DNA from: Hallella seregens ATCC 51272
Lineage (GTDB): Bacteria > Bacteroidota > Bacteroidia > Bacteroidales > Bacteroidaceae
NCBI RefSeq assembly: GCF_000518545.1
Contig: NZ_KI912452.1
Span: 1 to 64,000 of the forward strand
DNA length: 64,000 nt
Reading direction: 5' to 3'
A program made the translations under genes and the position numbers. This document shows, in pieces, positions 17,769 to 26,861 of the stretch (positions are counted from its first letter, which is position 1; each line of letters begins with the position of its first letter). Under the pieces are notes generated by a model. That model was not told the DNA's origin and ran no database searches. It was given only the letters and a program-made list of their open reading frames with translations.

Positions 17769-18155
17769 TGTGGATAAGTGTGTGGATAACTCCATGGATA
17801 ACTATGCTCATAACTTTCGGGTTATCCACAGCGGCAGCTCCCGCCACCGTCGGGCGTGGAAATCCATAGGTTTATACAGTGGCAGACTGTCCATTATCCA
17901 CAGTTTTCCACGCCCAAAAATTATCCACGTGATGCTTATCCACCGTTTTCCATCGGTGTGGATAAGTCCGTAAACCTTTCAATGCGAGCCAAAAGATATA
18001 CCGCCGGCCATGGACAAACGCCGTGCGAACGTGGATAAGCAAACGGCCAAGGCTTTGGCCGGTGATTTATCCACTTATCCACGGCATATCATATTCTTCT
18101 TTTCTCTTTTTTAAAAAAGAAGAAAGGAAAGAAGAATATAATAAGGTGTGGATAG
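17769..18155. other. oriC: Candidate chromosomal replication origin (oriC): DnaA-box cluster
   Basis: Five perfect TTATCCACA boxes (17769-17777 -, 17781-17789 -, 17822-17830 +, 17894-17902 +, 17957-17965 -) and six with one mismatch (17921-17929 +, 17936-17944 +, 18030-18038 -, 18067-18075 +, 18075-18083 +, 18147-18155 -) lie in 387 bases without a gene. An AT-rich imperfect inverted repeat at 18091-18139, suited to be the unwinding element, adjoins the array. The density is far above chance. dnaA is not in the window, which is acceptable because oriC and dnaA are not always adjacent. Alternative: a DnaA-titrating locus. Confidence 0.82.
18091..18139. repeat. AT-rich imperfect inverted repeat, possible unwinding element
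   Basis: Outer arms ATATTCTTC / GAAGAATAT and inner TTTTTT / AAAAAA frame a pyrimidine-then-purine tract. It could be the DNA unwinding element of the adjoining origin candidate, or a bidirectional terminator for porZ. Confidence 0.6.
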
Positions 18156-18165
18156 CTTGGTGGGA

Positions 18166-20256
18166 TTATCTGACGATGGCTATTTTGCAGACAACGCCTT
18201 TCTCGCCCTCGGCGGTGGCCACTTCGACCATGTAGACGCCGCTGGCCACCCGGCGGCCGTCGCGGTCGAGACCGTACCAGCGGCATTGTCCGCCGCTGGC
18301 ACGGCCTTCATAGACGAGGGTGCCGTTGCTGTTTACAATCTTCACGTCGGCGCGCTCGTCCAGTCCGGTGATGGTGATGGCGCCCATATAGTCGGGCCGC
18401 ACGGGGTTGGGATAGGCGTAAACGCTGGCTTTGGTCATGCCGTCGGCGGCCGTCGGGGCGTTGCTCATATAGGAGCAGAGCCCCTTGCCGGTGCCTATAT
18501 ACACCTCGCCTGTGGCTTCATTGAGGGCAATTGACTCAATGTTGTTAGAGAGGAGCATGCTGTTTTCGCGGGTGAAGTGCTGTATCTGCATCAGGTTGTT
18601 GCTGCTGATGAGGTACACTCCGTTGCTGTTTGTGCCAAACCATTTGCGGTTGGCCTGGTCCACTACCATGCAGGAGATGTCCACTTTGTCGAGCAGATAG
18701 TCGGCGTAGTTGGTGCCGTCGTTGCGCGGCACCTTGACCTGAGTGAAGACAGGACTGGCTGCCGTGATCTGGTTGGGCGGCAGAAGCAGCGGCCCCACAT
18801 TGGTGCACACCCAGATGTTGCCCTCCCGGTCTTCGGCGATGCAGCGCACGTAGCTCACGTTTACCGTGGTTCCGTCTTCGTTGACAAAGCTCGTCAGGCA
18901 CTTCAGCGCGTCGTTGCCGGGCTGGTAGCAGATGGCCTGGGGCGCGCCCGAATGGTTGTTTGGAATCCAGAGCAGGCCCCGACTGTCGATGATGGGGGTG
19001 TTGAGGCGGCCCAGCGAGTAGCCGTTGTGCATGAGTTCCGGCTTGTGCAGGTTCTCCCACTGGCCGTCGTGGGAGTATTTCAGCAGGGAAGTGGTGGCGC
19101 TGAGACTGTTGAGCACCCAGAGGTTGGCGCCGGCATCGAACTTGATGCCCTGCACAATGTTGTATTCTTTATTGGTGGCACTCACAGTGGCAGCGCCGCG
19201 CAGCGGGCTGTTGTCGGGCGTGTATTCTCCGACAAACGCGCCGTTACGGAACTCGTAGAGGCCCGTCCGACCCGATGCAAACACGTGGTTGGCGTCTCGG
19301 GGATCCACGTCTACCGAGCCCATGTCCAGGTAGGCGTGGCCCGTTTTGGCCTCCAGCCCGTCTTCATAGATGGTCCATTTGTCGCCGTCGAGCACCTGCA
19401 CGCAGCCCGGCCGGAAGAGATCGTCGTCGGGTGGATAGCCTCCTCCCACGGTGTAGAGCTTCCCGTCGTAGAAGCGCGAGAAGCCAAAGTAGTTGTATTT
19501 GGGGCCGCCGGGGCTGAGCGTTTTCACCAAGGCCAGCAGGTCGGCATCCATTGTTTTGGGGCGTGCGGTGAAGTTGCCCACGCGCGTCCAGTTGGTTTTG
19601 TCGAGCAGGTTGGACGTGAGCAGACCGCGGTAGAGGCCGTTGGTGTGGCTGGCTGCATAGAGGAAATTGCCCTCCACATAGCTGTAGTCCACGGTGAATC
19701 CCAGCTGATAGGTATCGCTGATTTCGGCTTGGGCCACGTTGAGCTTCAGAATGCCGAAGCCCGTCGAGAGGTAGGCCGTGGTGCCGGTCACGTCTATACT
19801 GTTCACCGTTTTGTTCACGGCCAGCGACTTGCTCATGTAGTCGGCCATGTTGGTGACCGTTCCTTGGGGCGAGAGCAGGTCGATGTTGTAGTTGTCGTAG
19901 ACGATGACCAGTCTGCGTGCAGCCTGGCACCAGGCTATGTGACTGATGCCGCTGTCGTTGAGTCCGGTGGTCTTATCGAAGGTTTGGAGGCTCTGGTCGC
20001 TGCGGTTGTAGGCATAGAGGCCGCCCGACGCCAGCACGTAAAGCTGGTTTTCGCTTGCCTTTTCAATCTCGGTGGGCTCGTAATAGCTTAGGTAATTCTT
20101 CCATTTGCCGGTCTGTGCCACGGTCGCAACCGGGAAAGCGGAGAGCAGGAAAAGGGAGAAAAGGAGGGAAAGGGCGGACAGGCTGTGGGGTAGGAGAAGC
20201 CGTGGGGCGGGAATATGGCTGTGGTGTTGCATGTTTGTATGGATGAAATGGTTCAT
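18166..20256 (-). CDS. porZ: PorZ-type beta-propeller protein with T9SS sorting domain
   Basis: 696 residues from the ATG at 20256 (688 from 20232). The frame is open to 20739 but that part overlaps rdgB. A signal peptide ends at VATVAQ. The N-terminal TGKWKNYLSYYEPTEIEKAS and LYVLASGGLYAYNRSDQSLQ match the PorZ propeller, followed by a second two-component-regulator-type propeller. The last 85 residues (VYAYPNPVRPDY ... SGVYMVEVATAEG) are a type A T9SS sorting domain. In Porphyromonas PorZ is a surface component of the type IX system that works with the sortase PorU in attaching A-LPS to cargo. The window thus implies a T9SS-bearing organism. Last gene of the leftward leuS group. Confidence 0.85.
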   Translation of the reverse strand: MNHFIHTNMQHHSHIPAPRLLLPHSLSALSLLFSLFLLSAFPVATVAQTGKWKNYLSYYEPTEIEKASENQLYVLASGGLYAYNRSDQSLQTFDKTTGLNDSGISHIAWCQAARRLVIVYDNYNIDLLSPQGTVTNMADYMSKSLAVNKTVNSIDVTGTTAYLSTGFGILKLNVAQAEISDTYQLGFTVDYSYVEGNFLYAASHTNGLYRGLLTSNLLDKTNWTRVGNFTARPKTMDADLLALVKTLSPGGPKYNYFGFSRFYDGKLYTVGGGYPPDDDLFRPGCVQVLDGDKWTIYEDGLEAKTGHAYLDMGSVDVDPRDANHVFASGRTGLYEFRNGAFVGEYTPDNSPLRGAATVSATNKEYNIVQGIKFDAGANLWVLNSLSATTSLLKYSHDGQWENLHKPELMHNGYSLGRLNTPIIDSRGLLWIPNNHSGAPQAICYQPGNDALKCLTSFVNEDGTTVNVSYVRCIAEDREGNIWVCTNVGPLLLPPNQITAASPVFTQVKVPRNDGTNYADYLLDKVDISCMVVDQANRKWFGTNSNGVYLISSNNLMQIQHFTRENSMLLSNNIESIALNEATGEVYIGTGKGLCSYMSNAPTAADGMTKASVYAYPNPVRPDYMGAITITGLDERADVKIVNSNGTLVYEGRASGGQCRWYGLDRDGRRVASGVYMVEVATAEGEKGVVCKIAIVR

Positions 20257-20266
20257 CCATACAAAC
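20233..20266. repeat. Perfect 15-bp inverted repeat at the porZ start
   Basis: GTTTGTATGGATGAA at 20233-20247 pairs with its exact complement at 20252-20266 around a four-base loop. On the porZ strand the hairpin ends immediately before the ATG at 20232 and contains the alternative ATG at 20256. No T-run follows. Confidence 0.85.
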
Positions 20267-20327
20267 GCCAAAACCGTGAAACTATTGCGCCATAAGGCGT
20301 TGGCTTTTCCTAAGAGAACGCAACGGG

Positions 20328-20927
20328 CTACCCGTTCAGTAGGTGTTCGGCGAGCTTGCGGACGGCCAGAGCCCGGTGGCTGATACGGTTTTTGACCTCC
20401 TCGCCCAGCTGGGCAAAGCTGCGGTCGTAGCCTTCGGGGATGAAGAGCGGGTCGTAGCCGAATCCCTCGCTGCCCTGCTTCTCGGTGCCGATGCGCCCGC
20501 GCACCTCGCCCTCGAACTGGTATTCGCGGCTGCAAAACGGGTTGTCGCCCTCCATGACAATGAGGGAAATGACCGTGCGGAAACGGGCCTTGCGGTTGTC
20601 TTGGCCCGTCATTTCGCGCAGCAACTTGGCCATATTGGCCTCGCTGTCGTGGTCGGTGCCTTCGGCATAGCGAGCCGAATGCACGCCCGGTGCCCCGCCG
20701 AGGACCTCGACTTCCAGCCCCGTATCGTCGGCAAAACAACTGATGTGGTAGTGGTCGAACACGTATTTCGCCTTCTGGTGTGCGTTCTCCTCGAGCGTTC
20801 GGCCCGTCTCCGGGATGTCCTCGTGGCAGCCAATCTGGGCCAGCGACACGATGTCGAACTTGGGTCCGAGTATCTCTCGGATCTCGCGCAGCTTGTGCTC
20901 GTTGTTTGTTGCAAATACGATTTTCAT
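20328..20927 (-). CDS. rdgB: Non-canonical purine NTP pyrophosphatase (RdgB/HAM1)
   Basis: 199 residues. It hydrolyses dITP, ITP and XTP to monophosphates, keeping deaminated purines out of DNA and RNA. Conserved motifs are [16 protein letters not shown] at the start, [20 protein letters not shown] near residues 68-88, and [13 protein letters not shown] near 150-162. Length is normal. The start at 20927 is chosen because the family begins with this strand; the upstream extension is charged and unconserved. It lies 28 bases after yitT and 71 before porZ, in a probable leuS-yitT-rdgB-porZ operon. Confidence 0.95.
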   Translation of the reverse strand: MKIVFATNNEHKLREIREILGPKFDIVSLAQIGCHEDIPETGRTLEENAHQKAKYVFDHYHISCFADDTGLEVEVLGGAPGVHSARYAEGTDHDSEANMAKLLREMTGQDNRKARFRTVISLIVMEGDNPFCSREYQFEGEVRGRIGTEKQGSEGFGYDPLFIPEGYDRSFAQLGEEVKNRISHRALAVRKLAEHLLNG

Positions 20928-20955
20928 GCGATGAATGGTCTTCTCTGGTGTTTTC

Positions 20956-21909
20956 CTATGCTTCCTGCGCCCCTTGGTTCTCCTTGTCCTTGGGCAGGCG
21001 CACCTTGATTTTGTCGAATCCCTCGCCATATACGCCGATGACCGAGCTCTGGCTCACGAAGGCGTTGGGGTCGATGAGCTTGATAAGACGGAAGATACTG
21101 GTGCTTTCCCGCTTCTTGGCGAGGATACAAAGCACTTTCATCTCCTGCCCGGTGTACCATCCGTGGCCGTCGAGGATGGTCACGCCATGGTCCATTTCGG
21201 TGCCGATGGCATTGGCAATCTCCTGGTATTTCTTGGAGAATATCATGAACTGCACCGACTCCCGTCGGGCATTCATCACGTAGTCGAGCATGAAATTCTC
21301 GATCACCATGGTGCATAGGCCGAACACTACCTTGTGAATGCGACCCAGTCCGTCGCCAAATTGTGGTATGAAAAGACAACTGCCGATGATGCAAAGATCC
21401 ACCAAAATGAGCACCTGGCCCAGTGAAAGGTTGTAGAATTTGTTCACCGAGGCCGCGATAATGTCGGTCCCTCCCGTGGAGCCATTGTTCATAAACACGA
21501 TGGCCAACGACGTTCCCGTCATGATACAACCTATGACCAGCGACATGAAGTCTTGCCCCTCGCCCAGTATTTTCACGTAGTGACCGCTCTGATCCACCGG
21601 CATCAGCTTCTGCGACAACCATAAAATGAAGGAAAGAGCAAAGATGGCATAGATGGTTTTCATGAGGAATTTGAGGCCCAATATCTTCAAAGCCAGCACC
21701 AGAAGAACCACATTAATGACAAAGTAGCTGTACTCAATGGGGATGCTGGAGGCGTAGAAGATGATGGCCGAAATGCCTGTCACGCCACCCGTCACTATCT
21801 CGTAGGGCAGCAGAAAGGTGGTCCAGGCAAAGGCATAGAGCATGAGACCAAGCGTGATAAACACGTAGTCCTTGGCCTCATTGAATATAATCTGATGGTT
21901 AATCGTCAT
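20956..21909 (-). CDS. YitT family membrane protein (DUF161/DUF2179)
   Basis: 317 residues. Five or six hydrophobic helices fill about residues 15-215, with the family's typical [12 protein letters not shown] near 36-47. A C-terminal soluble DUF2179 domain ([20 protein letters not shown] onward, about 234-305) follows. The family is widespread and annotated as an inner-membrane protein or putative transporter without a proven substrate. It is 50 bases downstream of leuS on the same strand. Start at 21909 agrees with family length. Confidence 0.9.
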   Translation of the reverse strand: MTINHQIIFNEAKDYVFITLGLMLYAFAWTTFLLPYEIVTGGVTGISAIIFYASSIPIEYSYFVINVVLLVLALKILGLKFLMKTIYAIFALSFILWLSQKLMPVDQSGHYVKILGEGQDFMSLVIGCIMTGTSLAIVFMNNGSTGGTDIIAASVNKFYNLSLGQVLILVDLCIIGSCLFIPQFGDGLGRIHKVVFGLCTMVIENFMLDYVMNARRESVQFMIFSKKYQEIANAIGTEMDHGVTILDGHGWYTGQEMKVLCILAKKRESTSIFRLIKLIDPNAFVSQSSVIGVYGEGFDKIKVRLPKDKENQGAQEA

Positions 21910-21959
21910 ACCTGATGGAGCTATGAGGTTGTGGAATAGAGGGGTTGTCTCCTGAATGA

Positions 21960-24821
21960 CTATTTCACCACGATGTTGATGATCTTCTTCGGTACCACGA
22001 TGACCTTGACAATCTGCCGTCCGTCGAGGAACTTGGTGCTGCGCTCGTCGGCCAGCGTAGCCTGTTCAATGTCGGCATTGGCGGCCGAAGCGGGGAACAT
22101 CTTCTGGTAGCGGGCCTTGCCGTTGAAGCTCACGGTCATCTGAATTTCGCTTTCCACCAGATAGCTCTCGTCACACTCGGGCCACCGCGCGTCGCAAACG
22201 GTGCCCTCCTGACCCAGCTGCTGCCACAGTTCCTCGGCGATGTGGGGGGTGAAGGGCGCGATGAGCGTCACGAGAGTTTGCAGGATTTCGCGGCTGTGGC
22301 ACTTCTGCTGGCCCAACTCGTTCACGCAAATCATGAAAGCTGAAATGCTTGTATTGTAGGAGAAAGCCTCGATGTCGGCCGTCACTTTCTTGATGAGCTT
22401 GTGGAGACTCTTCAGGCTTTCCCTGCCGGGATCCGCGTCGTCCACGAGGAATTGTCCGCTGCGGTTGTCCCAAAATAGGCTCCAAAACTTCTTGAGGAAG
22501 CGGAAACAGCCATCGATTCCGTTGGTGTCCCAAGGCTTGGAAGCCTCTACTGGGCCGAGGAACATCTCGTACAGGCGCAGCGTATCGGCGCCATAGTCGT
22601 GCACGATGTCGTCCGGATTCACCACGTTGTACATCGATTTCGACATCTTTTCAATGGCCCAGCCGCAGACATACTTGCCGTCTTCGAGGATGAACTCGGC
22701 GTGCTCGTATTCCGGGCTCCACTTCCTGAACTCGTCAACATTGAGTACATCGTTCTTCACCAGGCCCACCCACACGTGGATGGGCGTCACATCCTTGTAG
22801 CCTTCACGCAGGTTATGGCTCACGAACACCGGCTTGTCGCTGGTGCTCAACTCGTTCACACGGTACACAAAATTGCTTCGCCCCTGGATCATTCCCTGGT
22901 TAATGAGCTTCTGAAAAGGCTCTTCTTCGCAGCTCACGCCTTGGTCGAACAGGAACTTATTCCAGAACCGACTGTAGATGAGGTGGCCTGTGGCGTGCTC
23001 CGTTCCACCCACATAAAGATCCACGTTGCGCCAGTATTCACCGGCCGACTGGCACAGCAACGCCTGGTCATCATGCGGGTCCATGTAGCGCAAGTAGTAG
23101 GCGCTCGACCCTGCAAAGCCCGGCATAGTATAGAGGTCTATGGGAAACACGGTGGTCTGATCAATGCGTGCATTCTCCACGACTTTACGGGCCACGGTGT
23201 CCCAGGCCCACTTCTCGGCCCGTCCCAAAGGTGGCTCTCCGGTCTCGGTGGGCTTGTACTCCTTGATTTCGGGCAGCTCGACGGGCAGACAATCTTCGGG
23301 AATCATGCGGGGAATGCCGTTGTCATAGTACACGGGGAACGGTTCGCCCCAGTAGCGTTGACGCGAGAAAATGGCGTCGCGGATGCGGAAGTTCACCTTC
23401 ACACGACCGATTCCTTTCTCTGTAACAAACCGCTTGGTGGCCTCAATGGCCTCTTTCACGGTGAGCCCGTTCAGCGAGAATCCGTCAAGGCTCTGCTTGC
23501 CCTCGGCGGGCGAATTGACCACGATGCCTTCCTTGGCATCGAAACTTTCCTCCTCCACGTCGGCCCCCTCGATGAGCGGAATGATGGGCAAGCCGAAGTG
23601 TTTGGCAAAGGCATGGTCGCGGCTGTCGTGGGCAGGCACGGCCATGATGGCCCCCGTTCCGTAGCCGGCAAGCACATATTCGGAGATCCAGATGGGGATG
23701 GGCTCGCCCGTCAACGGGTTGATGGCATACGAACCGGAGAACACTCCGGTCACCTTTCGGTCGGACATGCGGTCCAGTTCGGTGCGCTTCTTCACGTAGT
23801 CCAGATACTCGTTCACCTCGGTCTGCTGGCCGGGGGTGGTCACTTGAGCCACATATTCGCTCTCGGGAGCCAGTACCATGAACGTCACTCCAAACATAGT
23901 GTCGGCGCGAGTAGTGAAGATTGTAATTTTGAATTTTGAATTTTGAATTTTGAATTCCACCTCCGCACCCTCCGAACGGCCTATCCAATTCTTCTGCGTC
24001 TCGGTGATGGAGTCGCTCCACTGCACGGTGTCCAGACCGTCGAGCAGCCGTTGGGCGTAGGCCGACACGCGCAGGCACCACTGGCTCATCTTCTTCTGCA
24101 CCACGGGAAAACCGCCGCGCACGCTCACGCCCTCCACCACTTCGTCGTTGGCCAGCACGGTGCCCAGCCCGGCACACCAGTTTACCATCGTCTCGCCCTT
24201 GTAGGCAATGCGGTAGTTCATCAGCGTGCAGCTTTGCTCTGCCTCGTCCATTGCCAGCCACTCTTCGGCCGTGAAGTTCACGGATTCGTCGCTCTGGGCG
24301 GCATGCACACCCGCTGTTCCGTGCTCCTCAAAGTGTCTGACGAGCTCGTCTATGGGCTGTGCCTTGTTCAGTTCAGTGTCGAAATAGGAATCGAACATGC
24401 ACTCAAAGGCCCACTGTGTCCAGTGATAATAGGCCGGGTCGCAGGTGCGCACCTCGCGGTTCCAGTCGAAAGAGAAGCCTATCTTGTCCAGCTGCTCGCG
24501 GTAGTGGTTGATGTTCTGCTCGGTGGTAATGGCCGGGTGCTGTCCCGTCTTGATGGCGTATTGCTCGGCCGGCAAGCCGTAGGCATCGTAGCCCATGGGG
24601 TTGAGCACATTGAATCCCTGCTGGCGTTTGTAGCGTGCATAGATGTCGCTTGCGATGTATCCGAGCGGGTGGCCCACATGCAGGCCGGCGCCGGAGGGGT
24701 AGGGAAACATATTGAGCACATAGAACTTGGGCCGTTCCGGGTCTTCCGTCACCTTGTAGGTCTTCTGGTCTACCCATCGCTTTTGCCATTTCTTTTCAAT
24801 TTCTCTGAAATTGTATTCCAT
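21960..24821 (-). CDS. leuS: Leucyl-tRNA synthetase
   Basis: 953 residues. A class Ia synthetase that charges tRNA-Leu in the cytoplasm. The HIGH-type motif is HVGH (residues 48-51) in [15 protein letters not shown]. The KMSKS motif is near residue 725. The CP1 editing domain starts near 295. An odd feature is [11 protein letters not shown] at about 290-300, encoded by AATTTTG heptamers at the edge of CP1, where homologues have a short variable strand. The frame is intact and catalytic motifs are kept. A perfect promoter lies at 24900-24870. It begins the leftward leuS-yitT-rdgB-porZ group. Confidence 0.97.
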   Translation of the reverse strand: MEYNFREIEKKWQKRWVDQKTYKVTEDPERPKFYVLNMFPYPSGAGLHVGHPLGYIASDIYARYKRQQGFNVLNPMGYDAYGLPAEQYAIKTGQHPAITTEQNINHYREQLDKIGFSFDWNREVRTCDPAYYHWTQWAFECMFDSYFDTELNKAQPIDELVRHFEEHGTAGVHAAQSDESVNFTAEEWLAMDEAEQSCTLMNYRIAYKGETMVNWCAGLGTVLANDEVVEGVSVRGGFPVVQKKMSQWCLRVSAYAQRLLDGLDTVQWSDSITETQKNWIGRSEGAEVEFKIQNSKFKITIFTTRADTMFGVTFMVLAPESEYVAQVTTPGQQTEVNEYLDYVKKRTELDRMSDRKVTGVFSGSYAINPLTGEPIPIWISEYVLAGYGTGAIMAVPAHDSRDHAFAKHFGLPIIPLIEGADVEEESFDAKEGIVVNSPAEGKQSLDGFSLNGLTVKEAIEATKRFVTEKGIGRVKVNFRIRDAIFSRQRYWGEPFPVYYDNGIPRMIPEDCLPVELPEIKEYKPTETGEPPLGRAEKWAWDTVARKVVENARIDQTTVFPIDLYTMPGFAGSSAYYLRYMDPHDDQALLCQSAGEYWRNVDLYVGGTEHATGHLIYSRFWNKFLFDQGVSCEEEPFQKLINQGMIQGRSNFVYRVNELSTSDKPVFVSHNLREGYKDVTPIHVWVGLVKNDVLNVDEFRKWSPEYEHAEFILEDGKYVCGWAIEKMSKSMYNVVNPDDIVHDYGADTLRLYEMFLGPVEASKPWDTNGIDGCFRFLKKFWSLFWDNRSGQFLVDDADPGRESLKSLHKLIKKVTADIEAFSYNTSISAFMICVNELGQQKCHSREILQTLVTLIAPFTPHIAEELWQQLGQEGTVCDARWPECDESYLVESEIQMTVSFNGKARYQKMFPASAANADIEQATLADERSTKFLDGRQIVKVIVVPKKIINIVVK
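23929..23960. repeat. AATTTTG heptamer repeat inside leuS
   Basis: Four perfect tandem AATTTTG units within the leuS frame, the same unit as in miaB and in the inverted repeats near aroQ. Confidence 0.92.
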
Positions 24822-24869
24822 ATTGTCGGTTGATTATTCGTTTGGTCGCGGTATTATAAAAGATGTATG

Positions 24870-24900
24870 CAAAGTTACATGAAAAAGGAGAAAGCACAAA
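24870..24900 (-). promoter_or_regulatory. Promoter of leuS
   Basis: Leftward TTTG at 24900-24897, 19-base spacer, TAACTTTG at 24877-24870. The predicted start is about 40 bases before the ATG. Confidence 0.82.
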
Positions 24901-24914
24901 GCGAAAGCCGGAAA

Positions 24915-25060
24915 AATGCGTGCCGCCACGCCGTCATCGTGTCGCGAAAAACGCCTCGTCACCCGATGATTACGCCGCAAACGCCCGGCGATTACGCCGT
25001 TATCGCGTTGCGTTTACGGCGTTATTGCAGCGCGATTGCGGGTTCATCTGCAAGGCGTTA
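24915..25060. repeat. GCGATTACGCCG-type intergenic repeat patch
   Basis: Degenerate units GATTACGCCG, GCGTTTACGGCG and GCGATTGCGG recur through the leuS upstream region. Small rightward frames here (24863-25075) are repeat-driven and not convincing genes. Confidence 0.6.
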
Positions 25061-25161
25061 AGTATCAGGATATAACAAAGATGCAGCATATTCATCCTTG
25101 TTGTTCCTCTCTGGTTTATAAAAATATATCCTAAAATGAAATGAATGTGCGGGAAATCGTT

Positions 25162-25169
25162 TAACTTTG
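25162..25169 (+). promoter_or_regulatory. -7 box for the 51-codon ORF
   Basis: TAACTTTG, a perfect -7 element, 70 bases before the small ORF start. No TTTG lies at the expected -33 distance. Confidence 0.4.
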
Positions 25170-25239
25170 CAATCGTGGGTGAATGATGATTCTATTGCAA
25201 CCCTTGTGTCATTAACAATTTCTTGAATTACATTTTGAT

Positions 25240-25395
25240 ATGGAAAGAGAACTTCGTAAATGGTGGACGTACATTCTAAAAACGGCCGAACAGCATGCTT
25301 TTATGAAGATTGGTTTGGCGTCTGCTGCCTGTTTTGTCATCTTCCAATTTGGAAAGGATGTGGGCGAAGCGTTTTATTATATCCTGCATGGATGA
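25240..25395 (+). CDS. Small hypothetical membrane protein, 51 residues
   Basis: An ATG at 25240 opens 51 codons ending at TGA 25393-25395. The protein starts with charged MERELRKWWTYILKTAEQ, continues with one hydrophobic stretch (IGLASAACFVIFQFG, about residues 24-38) and ends DVGEAFYYILHG. Composition and codon use look like a real single-pass membrane protein rather than random sequence. A -7 box precedes it and its 3' end faces the O-methyltransferase gene. I do not recognise a family and propose no function. Confidence 0.55.
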   Translation: MERELRKWWTYILKTAEQHAFMKIGLASAACFVIFQFGKDVGEAFYYILHG

Positions 25396-25434
25396 ATGAA
25401 ATGAAGTGGAATGTATTCCATTCCGTTTCGTTGG

Positions 25435-26172
25435 CTACTTCTTTCGGATAAGGGTAAGGCCGTCGCGCAGGGGCAGGATGACTTGCTGCACGCGGGAGTC
25501 ACGGGCAATGTGGTCGTTGAATCGGCGTATGCCCTGCGTCTGCGGGTCGTGGTCGTAGGCCGAATCCACCACGTGGCCGTCCCAAAGCGTGTTGTCGGCC
25601 AGAATGAGGCTACCGCGATTCATCAGTGGCAACAGGGCTTCGTAGGTCTCCACATAGTGGCGTTTGTCACCGTCGACAAAGGCCATGTCGAACTTTACAC
25701 CCAGTTTCGGGGCTTCGGTGCAGGCATCGCCAATGCGGAAGTCGATGAAGCGGGCCACGGACGAACCCTCGATCCACGGCCGCGTGAAGTCTTCCATCTC
25801 GTCGTTAATCTCGAAAGTGAACAGCTTGGGGCCCTCTTCCGTGCCGTTTGCAGTGGGGGAGGAGTCGGCAATCCCAGGCGATGTTGCAGAATTTGAATGG
25901 TTTTGTTGAATTTGGAAAGGCCGGTTCTCCCGGTCAATTTCCTGCAATCCCTCGGCCATGCAGATGGCCGAGTAGCCCGAGAAAGTGCCCACCTCCAGGA
26001 TATAGCGCGGCCGTTGCAGCATGACGAGCATCTTGAGCAGCCGGCCCTGCAGGTGTCCGCTGGCCATTCTACCGTGGATGGTGTGGATGTTGGTGGCGCG
26101 GTAGAGGCGGTAGAGATAGTCGCCCTCGGGTTCGCTGTGCGCCAAAATATAATTTATTAATTCAAAATTCAT
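25435..26172 (-). CDS. SAM-dependent O-methyltransferase (class I)
   Basis: 245 residues. It resembles the O-methyltransferase family 3 / catechol-O-methyltransferase-like group. The SAM-binding motif is ILEVGTFSGYSAICMAEGL (near residues 58-76), and FDMAFVDGDKRHYVETYE (near 165-182) carries the metal-site acidic residues. Two oddities: residues about 82-116 are a low-complexity insert (FQIQQNHSNSATSPGIAD and following) absent from typical members, and the first five residues MNFEL are encoded by the 27-bp inverted repeat. The start codon therefore lies inside a repeat. It is probably co-transcribed with aroQ upstream. Substrate unknown. Confidence 0.85.
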   Translation of the reverse strand: MNFELINYILAHSEPEGDYLYRLYRATNIHTIHGRMASGHLQGRLLKMLVMLQRPRYILEVGTFSGYSAICMAEGLQEIDRENRPFQIQQNHSNSATSPGIADSSPTANGTEEGPKLFTFEINDEMEDFTRPWIEGSSVARFIDFRIGDACTEAPKLGVKFDMAFVDGDKRHYVETYEALLPLMNRGSLILADNTLWDGHVVDSAYDHDPQTQGIRRFNDHIARDSRVQQVILPLRDGLTLIRKK

Positions 26173-26371
26173 AATTCAAAATTCAAAATTGGAGCAGGAA
26201 ATGTTCTTTTCTCTCATCATTTCAAAGTCGTTGTCGATTCTTTTCAAAGCCATTGTCGAATCCCTGCAAGGGGCAGTGCGGGCCAACTTCATGGTAGGCA
26301 CAAACGCTCACAGGCAGCAGTCGGGCTTGTCGGCTCCCGCGCAGCCAATTTTGAATTTTGAATTATGAATT
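26166..26371. mobile_element. MITE-like element with perfect 27-bp terminal inverted repeats
   Basis: 26166-26192 and 26345-26371 are exact inverted copies of a 27-base AATTC/AAAATTC sequence ending in TTGG. Between them lie 152 bases without a gene, including a 22-bp tandem pair (TTCAAAGTCGTTGTCGATTC-type, about 26219-26264). The left repeat supplies the methyltransferase ATG (26172-26170) and the right repeat the aroQ stop (26365-26363). No transposase or clear target duplication is seen, so a MITE is one reading; two independent heptamer arrays is the other. Confidence 0.55.
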
Positions 26372-26785
26372 GCTAACTCCTTCTATCGCCAACTCGTAGC
26401 CCTTGAGTCCGAATCCGCAGATAACGCCCTTGCAACCGGCCGAAATCATGGAGTGGTGGCGGAACTCCTCGCGCTGGTGCACGTTGGAGATGTGCACTTC
26501 GATGACCGGGCAACGCAGCGAGCGGATGCAGTCGAGCAGGGCCACAGAGGTGTGGGTGTAGGCCCCGGCATTGAGCACGATGCCGTCGAAGGTGAACCCC
26601 ACCTCCTGCATTTTGTTGATGAGCTCACCCTCGACATTGCTTTGATAATAGTGGAGCTCCAGCTCGGGGAATCGGCTGCGCAGGACGGGCAGATAGTCGT
26701 CGAACGAACAAGTGCCGTAGATGCCCGGCTCGCGCACTCCCAGCAAGTTGAGATTGGGGCCGTTAAGAATCAGAATCTTCTTCAT
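26363..26785 (-). CDS. aroQ: 3-dehydroquinate dehydratase, type II
   Basis: 140 residues from the ATG at 26785. It catalyses dehydration of 3-dehydroquinate to 3-dehydroshikimate, the third step of the shikimate pathway, as a cytoplasmic dodecamer. Motifs are ILILNGPNLNLLGVREPGIYG at the N-terminus (catalytic Tyr in IYG), IVLNAGAYTHTSVAL near 73-87, and VIEVHISNVHQREEFRHHS near 95-113 (catalytic His). The start is set by the MKKILILNGPN beginning; the upstream 17 codons are unconserved. The last codons and stop come from the inverted repeat of the 206-bp element. It has its own promoter, divergent from xerD. Confidence 0.95.
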   Translation of the reverse strand: MKKILILNGPNLNLLGVREPGIYGTCSFDDYLPVLRSRFPELELHYYQSNVEGELINKMQEVGFTFDGIVLNAGAYTHTSVALLDCIRSLRCPVIEVHISNVHQREEFRHHSMISAGCKGVICGFGLKGYELAIEGVSNS

Positions 26786-26791
26786 TTTTGT

Positions 26792-26822
26792 TTTGCTATT
26801 TGGAGGGTTTCTGCTAACTTTG
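26792..26822 (+). promoter_or_regulatory. Promoter of xerD
   Basis: TTTG at 26792-26795, 19-base spacer, TAACTTTG at 26815-26822. The transcript would begin near 26828, giving a leader of about 118 bases. Confidence 0.78.
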
Positions 26823-26861
26823 CAGCGAAGACGCAAGCCGACAAGGGCGTCGTCGCTCCTG

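Noticed and set aside
20257..20739. N-terminal extension of the porZ frame
   Set aside because: It overlaps rdgB and lies before the signal peptide.
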